Assembly: GCA_964393895.1 (NCBI GenBank)
Contig: CAYMWP010000047.1
Coordinates: 1-29,567 of the forward strand
DNA length: 29,567 nucleotides
Direction: 5' to 3'
DNA from: B4-G1 sp964393895
GTDB lineage: Bacteria; Chloroflexota; Anaerolineae; B4-G1
The notes beneath the pieces were generated by a model, which saw nothing but the letters and a program-made list of their open reading frames with translations, searched no databases and was not told where the DNA came from. Positions 7,637 to 13,530 of the stretch are shown one piece after another. The position numbers were made by a program, and so were the translations under genes. Positions within the stretch are counted from its first letter, which is position 1. Each line of letters opens with the position of its first letter.

Positions 7637-7693
7637 TAGAACCTTTGTTCTATAGCGCAGTATAATCATACCAGAACATTTGTTCTGGGTCAA
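7637..7693 (-). promoter_or_regulatory. Promoter with two LexA (SOS) boxes for the FtsK-like operon
   Basis: On the minus strand TTGACC (7693-7688) and TATGAT (7670-7665) are separated by exactly 17 bases, and that spacer contains a GAAC-N4-GTTC box (palindrome 7671-7688). A second box, again GAAC-N4-GTTC, lies at 7637-7652, just downstream of the -10, with centres 35 bases apart. LexA bound to either should block RNA polymerase. The arrangement matches that of lexA itself (8554-8582). Confidence 0.88.
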
Positions 7694-7699
7694 GTGAGA

Positions 7700-7732
7700 T
7701 TATCCCAAAGAGGTTGGGAAAAGTTGGGATAA
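7700..7732. promoter_or_regulatory. TTATCCCAA / TTGGGATAA inverted repeat upstream of SOS promoter
   Basis: A perfect 9-base inverted repeat (7700-7708 and 7724-7732) with an extra TTGGGA in the loop. It begins seven bases upstream of the -35 of the FtsK-like operon. It may be a second operator, or a stem near the end of the lexA transcript; no T-run follows. Confidence 0.4.
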
Positions 7733-7778
7733 CGAAATCGAAAGGCCCGGACTTGGGGTCGGGAACCTCACAGAAACC

Positions 7779-7841
7779 AGCACCGGCTCTTCAGGCCGGT
7801 GCTGGGCATAGTGTCTCCAACGCCGCCTGTTTACTGCGGCG
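7779..7841. repeat. Two hairpins after lexA
   Basis: AGCACCGGC (7779-7787) pairs perfectly with GCCGGTGCT (7795-7803). CGCCGC (7821-7826) pairs with GCGGCG (7836-7841) around CTGTTTACT, which resembles the hairpins at 77-100 and 10955-10977. Both lie just past the lexA stop and may end its transcript, though only a short GGTTTCTGT follows the first stem on the minus strand. Confidence 0.5.
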
Positions 7842-7856
7842 CTGCTTGGCTACCGC

Positions 7857-8507
7857 TCACTGCAACTGCCGCACGACCATCACTACCTTGCCCTGCACCT
7901 CCACCAGGCGGGGATCGTCCACATAGATCGGCAGCATCGTGGGGTTGGCCGGTTGGAGGCGCACTCGGCCATCCATTTCTTGGTAAAAGCGCTTGAGCGT
8001 CATCTCGCCGCGCTCCTTCAGCCACACCGCCGCCATCTCGCCGTTCTCGACCCGTTGCTGGTGGCGCATGACGACGACGTCGCCATCGTGCACCAGGGCA
8101 TCAATCATCGAGTTTCCCTCCACCTGCAAGGCATATAGCCCCGCCGGGTCTCCCAGGATGTCACGGGTCAATTCGATCGTCTCATCCCCCATGAGGGGAA
8201 AGTCGCTCTCAGGCACGGGGATGGGTGCGCCGGCCACGATGCGCCCCAGCAAAGGCACCTGTACCACGGCCCCCGGAATCGCCGCGTGGGCCATAGAGGT
8301 CAGCTTCAGGCCGCGCGAGACTTCCCGGTCTCGGCTGATGTAGCCTCTCTCCTCCAATCGTTCCAGGTTGTAGCTCACGACGGAGGTGGAGCTGATGTCG
8401 GCAGCGCTGCCAATCTCGCGGATAGAGGGAGGATAGCCGTTCTCCTCGACGTAATCGGCAAGAAACTCGAGAATCGCCCGTTGTCTCTCCGAAAGATGCT
8501 CGTCCAT
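7857..8507 (-). CDS. lexA: LexA repressor
   Basis: A 216-residue SOS repressor. The start is the ATG at 8507, preceded by GAGGAGG; the frame runs open far upstream into repeat DNA but that extension has no domain. Residues 1-65 form the winged helix (ERQRAILEFLADYVEENGYPPSIREI, then SSTSVVSYNLERLEERGYI). The self-cleavage bond is Ala92-Gly93 in RIVAGAP, and the catalytic pair is Ser133 (EGNSMID) and Lys172 (MTLKRFY). When RecA filaments form, LexA should cut itself and release its targets. It is on its own transcript next to the FtsK-like operon, and its own promoter carries one SOS box, so it is autoregulated. Confidence 0.96.
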   Translation of the reverse strand: MDEHLSERQRAILEFLADYVEENGYPPSIREIGSAADISSTSVVSYNLERLEERGYISRDREVSRGLKLTSMAHAAIPGAVVQVPLLGRIVAGAPIPVPESDFPLMGDETIELTRDILGDPAGLYALQVEGNSMIDALVHDGDVVVMRHQQRVENGEMAAVWLKERGEMTLKRFYQEMDGRVRLQPANPTMLPIYVDDPRLVEVQGKVVMVVRQLQ

Positions 8508-8553
8508 CGTCAACCTCCTCGTCAAACTTGTGGTAACAGCCAAGATCAATTTT

Positions 8554-8582
8554 ATTATACACGAACATACGTTCTGTGTCAA
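8554..8582 (-). promoter_or_regulatory. lexA promoter with SOS box in the spacer
   Basis: Minus strand: TTGACA (8582-8577), a 17-base spacer CAGAACGTATGTTCGTG, and TATAAT (8559-8554). Both hexamers are perfect sigma-70 consensus, and the spacer is almost entirely a GAAC-N4-GTTC LexA box. The transcript would carry a leader of roughly 40 bases to the ATG at 8507. Confidence 0.93.
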
Positions 8583-8585
8583 GGG

Positions 8586-8742
8586 GGGGCGTTGGTGATT
8601 ACCCACAAGTATGCAGGTTTCTATTCGAGGTGATCGTTTTTTCACCACAGAGGCACGGAGGACGCTGAGATAGGACATTTTTGTGTTTTCTCTGTGCTCT
8701 CTGTGTCTCTGTGGTGAGATGTGGGCAATCACCAGGGGGGCG
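8586..8742. repeat. Nested inverted-repeat element upstream of lexA
   Basis: The outer arms read TGGTGATTACCCAC (about 8593-8606) and GTGGGCAATCACCA (8721-8734), near-perfect reverse complements, each bordered by a G-run. An inner pair starts CACCACAGAG (8643 on) and ends CTCTGTGGTG (to about 8716). The inner CACCACAGAGGCACGGAGG type is a repeat I recognise from many environmental genomes. No protein is supported here. The size and layout resemble a small MITE-like element with no coding capacity. Confidence 0.6.
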
Positions 8743-8766
8743 ATTGTCGGTTTTAGCACCTTACCA

Positions 8767-8865
8767 GTGAAATTCTTGCACATTGGGCAAGAAAATTCAC
8801 CACCACGAAGAACAAGGAGCACAAAGGGGGGTCTCTTCGTGTAATTGGTGTCCTTTGTGGTTCTG
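8767..8865. repeat. Further intergenic inverted repeats
   Basis: A hairpin pairs GTGAAATTCTTGC (8767-8779) imperfectly with GCAAGAAAATTCAC (8787-8800). A degenerate ACCACGAAGAACAAGG segment (from about 8802) is followed by an oppositely oriented CTTCGTG...CCTTTGTGGT segment (to about 8861). The same ACCACGAAGGACAC-type repeat recurs at 15632-15698. No gene is supported in this stretch. Confidence 0.5.
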
Positions 8866-8906
8866 GTTTATCCAGGTCAGGGCTTTCGCAGTGCATACGC
8901 ACCGCT

Positions 8907-8935
8907 TTGACATATCTCCGCCTCTGAGCTATACT
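8907..8935 (+). promoter_or_regulatory. Sigma-70 type promoter for UPF0173 operon
   Basis: TTGACA (8907-8912), a 17-base spacer and TATACT (8930-8935), about 65 bases upstream of the ATG at 9001. It is the only good forward promoter seen, and it serves the only forward operon. Confidence 0.8.
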
Positions 8936-9000
8936 CTGTCCACACCATCACTTGGCGCGGCAAGTGGAGCAGTTCTATAGCTTTTACAGGAGAAAGGGAC

Positions 9001-9684
9001 ATGGCTATCAAATTGACCTGGTACGGACACGCAGTATTTGCCCTAGAGATCGGCGACACGCGCATTCTGGTGGATCCATTCTTCACCGGCAACGATCTCG
9101 CCCCCGTCTCGGCCGACGCGGTCGAGGCCGACTATATCCTGATCACTCACGGTCACGGAGATCACGTCGGCGACGCGGTCGCTATCGCCAAACGCACCGG
9201 GGCGCAGTGTATCTCTAACTTTGAGATCTGTAACTGGCTCCAGGCCCAGGGGGTGAGCAACGTCCATCCCCAGCACATCGGCGGCGGGTTCCATCATCCC
9301 TTCGGCTACCTCAAGCTGACCATCGCTCATCACGGCTCCAGTATGCCCGATGGCTCCTACGGCGGTAATCCATGCGGTCTGTTGCTGACCGCCGAGGGCA
9401 AAAAGGTCTACCTGGCCGCCGACACCGGGCTTTTTGAGAGTATGCGCCTAATTGGGGAAGAGGGGATTGACCTGGCCGCCCTGCCCATCGGAGACAATTT
9501 CACCATGGGGCCAGATGATGCACTGCGGGCGGTAAAGCTGATCCAGCCCCGCGTCGTCATTCCCATCCACTACGATACCTTCGAGGTCATCCAGCAGGAC
9601 CCTCGGGCGTGGGCCAAGCGGGTGCAGGCCGAAACGGACACTGAACCGGTTGTGCTCGAACCCGGTGAGAGCTACGAGGTGTAG
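9001..9684 (+). CDS. UPF0173-type metal-dependent hydrolase
   Basis: A 227-residue metallo-beta-lactamase fold protein of the UPF0173 family. It starts MAIKLTWYGHA, has the metal-binding motif His50-Gly-His-Gly-Asp-His55, then TIAHHGSSMPDG, YLAADTGLF, and a C-terminal IPIHYDTF histidine. Full length for the family; soluble. AGGAG stands seven to eight bases before the ATG. By family knowledge it binds two metal ions and hydrolyses an ester or phosphoester bond, but no physiological substrate is established. It is followed 24 bases later by a co-directional hypothetical gene, and a good promoter precedes it. Confidence 0.9.
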   Translation: MAIKLTWYGHAVFALEIGDTRILVDPFFTGNDLAPVSADAVEADYILITHGHGDHVGDAVAIAKRTGAQCISNFEICNWLQAQGVSNVHPQHIGGGFHHPFGYLKLTIAHHGSSMPDGSYGGNPCGLLLTAEGKKVYLAADTGLFESMRLIGEEGIDLAALPIGDNFTMGPDDALRAVKLIQPRVVIPIHYDTFEVIQQDPRAWAKRVQAETDTEPVVLEPGESYEV

Positions 9685-9708
9685 CCAAGTATACGAGGAG
9701 GCTCGACT

Positions 9709-10185
9709 GTGGACGAGCGCACTATTACCCGCATAATCGAGATTCTGGAAACTGCCCCCGAATTTTTCGTGCCGGTCAAAAAGCTGTGGCTGATGTTACA
9801 AGGGGAGGGCCTGGCGACGGATGTCGAATTGCAGGACTTTTACCACACACTCCAGGGAAACGAGCAATTCGAGTTCACCCCAGGGGTGGATCACAGGGGG
9901 GGATTTGAAGATGATCCTCAACTCGCCGACGAGATGGAGCGGGAAATGGAGGCTTTGGGTTTCTACAGCGGCTCGCTCGTCAAGTTGGCCTCCCGTGAGA
10001 TGACGGCGGAAGACGTTTTTTCTGCTATGGCGCGCGGTTTAGAGAAAATGAACGAGGCGATCCAGGGGGCCTGGGATACACGGCCTGAGAACGATCGGGA
10101 AATTGAGGATCAACTCCTCGACATTCTCGCTGCCGGGCAAAAGCTAGAGCGTGAGATACAAGAGCTCGTCGGTCAACGGGAATAG
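9709..10185 (+). CDS. Hypothetical protein co-transcribed with UPF0173 hydrolase
   Basis: A 158-residue protein starting at a GTG with GAGGAGG seven bases before it. I do not recognise a family. Residues 1-60 (RTITRIIEILETAPEFFVPVKKLWLML, then VELQDFYHTLQGNEQFEF) read like a small winged-helix module, and the remainder is charged and mostly helical (MEREMEALGF; LLDILAAGQKLEREIQELV), possibly coiled coil at the end. No signal peptide or membrane segment. The tight spacing to the hydrolase gene suggests a shared operon, and its end faces a 63-base inverted-repeat element. Confidence 0.72.
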   Translation: MDERTITRIIEILETAPEFFVPVKKLWLMLQGEGLATDVELQDFYHTLQGNEQFEFTPGVDHRGGFEDDPQLADEMEREMEALGFYSGSLVKLASREMTAEDVFSAMARGLEKMNEAIQGAWDTRPENDREIEDQLLDILAAGQKLEREIQELVGQRE

Positions 10186-10209
10186 GCCAACCGGCGGCGG
10201 ATTGAAAAA

Positions 10210-10272
10210 GGGTGTGTTTCAAACGAGTTGGGTAAGACCTCGGAGGTCTAGGGACTGAAATGAAACACACCC
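10210..10272. repeat. 63-bp element with 12-bp terminal inverted repeats (copy 2 of the 40-bp repeat)
   Basis: GGGTGTGTTTCA (10210-10221) and its exact reverse complement TGAAACACACCC (10261-10272) bound an element whose first 40 bases (10211-10250) match 4781-4820 with one substitution. The inner AGACCTCGGAGGTCT palindrome is kept. It sits between two converging genes, so it may also act as a two-way terminator. Confidence 0.75.
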
Positions 10273-10298
10273 ATTGGAAAGCACCCCCCTGGCATCTT

Positions 10299-10771
10299 TT
10301 AAAAAAGTTGAGGCGCAAGAATACCCAAGGCTCCTAGCCCCCATCCCGGGGGCTTGAGCGATTGCCCCAAGATATTGAGATGATGCGGGGCGCGCCCGCC
10401 GTCTCGGCCCGCCCCGCTAGGTGCATCCAGGCCGTCGAGGCGCCCCGATAGAAACCCTGCTCCGACGGCCGGCCGCTGTAGTGACCGTAACGCCAGTAGT
10501 CGAACAAAAACACCTGGAAGCCGGTCCGCACGAGGCGAGCCACGTTCTCCAGCCGGTGGCTGACGTTACCGGCGTTGCCGTGGCAAAAGAGGAGCGTCGC
10601 CAGAGATTCGGGGCGCAGAAAGAACCAGGCGTGGAGTTGCACTTCCGGTTCAGGCGACAGAAAGACGTCTTCCGCCTCCAGGCCCAGATTGGCCAGCGTC
10701 ATCGCCCAGCGAGAGGCAGGAAAGTAAAGGAAGCGGTCATTGGCGGGTGAGCGTGGTGAAGAGGAAGCCAC
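10299..10771 (-). pseudogene. Truncated, frameshifted alpha/beta hydrolase
   Basis: The frame from a GTG at 10771 to 10334 encodes the N-terminal half of an alpha/beta hydrolase of the YfhR/BEM46-like type: RFLYFPASRW, LHAWFF, the oxyanion segment LLFCHGNAGNVSHRLENV and FQVFLFDYWRYGHYSGRPSEQGFYRGA. It then runs into WGNRSSPRDGG. One frame over, ILGQSLKPPGWGLGA appears at the same place, with GQSL standing where the nucleophile elbow G-x-S-x-G belongs. So a frameshift lies near 10375 and the protein stops soon after, at about 10299, without the Asp and His of the triad. The usual N-terminal membrane segment is also absent. It should be inactive. Confidence 0.75.
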
Positions 10772-10857
10772 TCGCGTTTCTTGGAGCGTGGGGGATAGAA
10801 GCGTTTTGAGTCAATCTCAATTGTGTTGCGGATGTCCTGAGAGGGCCACCTAGCACC

Positions 10858-10977
10858 AATACGGTCTAGTTAAGGCTGTAGCATAGGGCCTTGTGCACGT
10901 GTGCCCCGCCCACGAGGGGCTATGCTATGCTTATCTAAACTGTATTGTACCCTAGCACCACCTGTCTACGGCGGTGC
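10858..10977. repeat. Long imperfect hairpin plus short GC hairpin
   Basis: TAGCATAG (10879-10886) pairs with CTATGCTA (10920-10927), and the flanks continue pairing imperfectly (from about 10858 to 10947), giving a stem of some 30 bases with a GC-rich loop. Next to it, GCACC (10955-10959) and GGTGC (10973-10977) flank a CTGTCTACGGC core like the hairpins at 77-100 and 7821-7841. The stretch 10772-11001 holds no gene that I can support; these structures lie downstream of the last gene of the kamA cluster. Confidence 0.55.
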
Positions 10978-11001
10978 GGGGCTTGAGCACATACTTTGAG
11001 A

Positions 11002-12345
11002 CTATGTCCAGATCTTTGCCACCTCAATGGCCTGACGCAGCAGCGCGATCATCTCGTCTATTTGCTCCTCGGTGATAATGAGAGGCGGCCCCAGCATCAC
11101 CAAGTCGCCAGCGACACCGTCTGCACAACCTGAGCCTGGATAGACGATCAACCCACACTCGAAAGCAGCGTCCGCGACTCGTTGACCAAAGTGTATTTCC
11201 GGTGAAAAAGTGGCCTTACTGTCCAGATCGGCCACGAACTCGATGCCCCACATCAACCCGATGCCCCGCACATCGCCGACACAGGGAATGTCCGCCAGCT
11301 CAGCTCGCAGCTTTTGGCCCAATAGCTCCCCTTTCTGGGCAGCGACGGCTACCAGGTCGTGCTCCCGTATATAGCGCAACGTAGCCAGTCCGGCGGCCGC
11401 CCCCACTGTGTGATGGGAAAAAGTTCCACCGTGGACAAAGTTGCCGCTGCCACTCAAGATGACGTCCGCCCACTCACCGCGCACGGCGGTGATGGAAAGC
11501 GGGTAATAGCCGCCGGTCGTTCCCTTGCCCATCGTCACTACGTCGGGCACGGCATCCCAATGCTGGAAGCCGAACCAGCGGCCCGCGCGTCCGAAGCCGG
11601 CCATCACCTCGTCAACGATCATCAGCAAGCCGTACTCGTCGCAGATCTGACGGATGCGGGGCCAGTATTCCGGCGGCGGCACGACCGCGCCCAACGTCGC
11701 CCCGCTGACGGATTCGGCGATAAAGGCAGCCACGTTCTCCTCGCCGACCCGCTTGATCTCGGCCGCCAGGGCATCGGCGCAGCGAATTCCACAGCCGGGG
11801 TACGTCAGTCCATAAGGACAACGATAGCAGTAGGGCGGCGGAATATGGGGCGTCTGTGGCAACATCGGTTGGAACAAGCGGCGCATCTTGGGCTTGCCCG
11901 TCATCGCCAGTGCGCCCAGCGTTGCGCCGTGATAGGACTGCCAGCGGGCGATGGTCAGGTGACGACTCGCTTGGCCGCGTTCCACCTGCACCTGGCGGGC
12001 CAGTTTGATCGCCGTCTCTACCGCCTCGGAGCCGCTGCACATGGGGAAGAATCGCGCGTCGGGCAGGGGGGTTATCTCGGTCAGCGCCCTGGCGTATTCC
12101 TCCAGCGGATGACTGGTGAACATGGTGCCGTGCGCGTAGGCTACCTGGGCGGCCTGTTCGGCCATTGCCTCCGTCACCTCGCGCACGCCGTGGCCGATAT
12201 TGACCACGATGGCCCCACCCGAACCGTCCAGATAGCGGCGGCCCTCGGTGTCGTACAGGTAGACCCCTTCGCCCCGCTCGATTACGGGGTGCGGGTGGGC
12301 AGCCCGCCGGTATAAAACGTGGCCTGTGTAATCTGCGCGGACCAT
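11002..12345 (-). CDS. Class-III (omega) aminotransferase, last gene of kamA cluster
   Basis: A 447-residue PLP enzyme of fold type I. It shows SGSEAVETAIKLAR for cofactor phosphate binding, SYHGATLGAL, Asp245 in MIVDEVMAGFGR, and the PLP lysine Lys274 in TMGKGTTGGYYP. Length is normal. Class-III members move an amino group from omega-amino or beta-amino acids to a keto acid. A four-cysteine loop (Cys173, 176, 185, 189; CX2CX8CX3C) has the same spacing as one in the other aminotransferase of this cluster. The ATG at 12345 is four bases after the thiolase stop, with GGGAG inside the thiolase end. Context suggests a substrate derived from beta-lysine, such as 4-aminobutyrate or a 3-amino acid; this is not proven. 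Confidence 0.88.
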   Translation of the reverse strand: MVRADYTGHVLYRRAAHPHPVIERGEGVYLYDTEGRRYLDGSGGAIVVNIGHGVREVTEAMAEQAAQVAYAHGTMFTSHPLEEYARALTEITPLPDARFFPMCSGSEAVETAIKLARQVQVERGQASRHLTIARWQSYHGATLGALAMTGKPKMRRLFQPMLPQTPHIPPPYCYRCPYGLTYPGCGIRCADALAAEIKRVGEENVAAFIAESVSGATLGAVVPPPEYWPRIRQICDEYGLLMIVDEVMAGFGRAGRWFGFQHWDAVPDVVTMGKGTTGGYYPLSITAVRGEWADVILSGSGNFVHGGTFSHHTVGAAAGLATLRYIREHDLVAVAAQKGELLGQKLRAELADIPCVGDVRGIGLMWGIEFVADLDSKATFSPEIHFGQRVADAAFECGLIVYPGSGCADGVAGDLVMLGPPLIITEEQIDEMIALLRQAIEVAKIWT

Positions 12346-12348
12346 CAG

Positions 12349-13530
12349 CTACTCCCTGCGTACCAGAAGCGACATCCCCAACCCCCCGCTGACGCACAGA
12401 GTCGCCAGGCCCAGTTCGGCGTCGCGCTGCTGCATGGCGTGGAGCAGCGTAACGACGATGCGCGCTCCAGTACAGCCGGTGGGGTGCCCCAGCGACACCG
12501 CTCCTCCGTGAACGTTGCGGCGACTCACGTCCCAGTCCAATTCCCGCTCCACGGCCAACACCTGAGCGGCGAACGCCTCGTTGAGCTCGATCAGATCCAG
12601 GTCATCCAAAGAGATCCCAGTCTGAGCCAGAACTTTGCGCGTGGCGGGGACCGGCCCCATACCCATGCGGTGTGGCTCGACCCCACCGCTGGCAAAGGCC
12701 TCGATACGGGCCAGCGGCTCGACGCCCAAGGCCTGGGCCTTGTCCGCCCGCATAACGACCACGGCCGCCGCCCCGTCGGTGATGCCGCTGGCGTTGCCGG
12801 CCGTGACAGTGCCATCTTTCTTAAAGACCGGACGCAGGCGGGCCAGCTTTTCCAGATCGGTGTCGGCCCGGGGACGCTCGTCCCGCTCGACCCGCACCGT
12901 GGCCCCTTTGCGACCTGGCGCGTCCACGGGTACGATCTCGGCGTCGAACCAGCCCTCTTCCCAGGTGCGCACGGCCTTCTGGTGGCTCTCCAGGGCAAAG
13001 CGGTCCTGCTCTCCCCGCCCAATGCCGTACTCTTCGACCAACACCTCTGCCGTGAGACCCATCATCATTTCCGCAAGCGGGCAATAGTAGCCGTCGCGGT
13101 GCATGGCGTCTACCAGTACATCGTCTCCTAACCGGTAGCCCCAACGGGCTTTTGTCAGCAAATACGGAATCTGCGACATCTGTTCCACGCCCCCGGCCAG
13201 GACGACCTCGTTCTCGCCAGTGACGACGGATTGGTAGGCCAATGTGATGGCCTTGAGACCGCTGGCGCAGGCTTTGTTGATGGTGAACGCCGGCCGGTCC
13301 ACGGGCACGCCGGCCTGGTAGCCGATCTGACGGGCCAGGTTGGGGCCGTTTCCCGCCTGGCGGGCGTTGCCGATGATGACCTCATCCACGTCGGCCGGCG
13401 TCAATCCGGCTCGGTTCAGGGCCTCGTCGGCCACAATGCGGCCCAATTCGACGGCCGCTACGTCTTTGAGCGCCCCGTTAAATTTGGCAATCGGGGTGCG
13501 GACTGCGGACGCGATCACTATATCAGTCAT
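12349..13530 (-). CDS. Thiolase (acetyl-CoA acyltransferase family)
   Basis: A 393-residue thiolase starting MTDIVIASAVRTPI at 13530, after AGGAGAG; the frame is open further upstream but that part is kamA in another frame. Cys88 (NKACASG) is the acyl-carrying nucleophile, His349 (SLGHPTGCTG) and Cys379 (TLCVSGGLGMS) complete the active site. The family either cleaves 3-oxoacyl-CoA with CoA or condenses acyl-CoAs. The start overlaps the kamA stop by eight bases, which implies coupled translation. Beside kamA and a CoA-transferase a degradative role on a 3-oxo acid CoA ester is more likely than polyhydroxybutyrate synthesis, as no reductase or synthase is present. Substrate chain length cannot be read from sequence. 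Confidence 0.92.
   Translation of the reverse strand: MTDIVIASAVRTPIAKFNGALKDVAAVELGRIVADEALNRAGLTPADVDEVIIGNARQAGNGPNLARQIGYQAGVPVDRPAFTINKACASGLKAITLAYQSVVTGENEVVLAGGVEQMSQIPYLLTKARWGYRLGDDVLVDAMHRDGYYCPLAEMMMGLTAEVLVEEYGIGRGEQDRFALESHQKAVRTWEEGWFDAEIVPVDAPGRKGATVRVERDERPRADTDLEKLARLRPVFKKDGTVTAGNASGITDGAAAVVVMRADKAQALGVEPLARIEAFASGGVEPHRMGMGPVPATRKVLAQTGISLDDLDLIELNEAFAAQVLAVERELDWDVSRRNVHGGAVSLGHPTGCTGARIVVTLLHAMQQRDAELGLATLCVSGGLGMSLLVRRE

Noticed and set aside
8508..8822. N-terminal extension of lexA by about 105 codons
   Set aside because: It crosses the lexA promoter and repeat DNA; the ATG at 8507 has GAGGAGG and matches the normal LexA start.
8641..8865. CRISPR-like array, because of repeated CACCACAGAG/ACCACGAAGG units
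   Set aside because: The units are degenerate, inverted and irregularly spaced, without unique spacers or cas genes.
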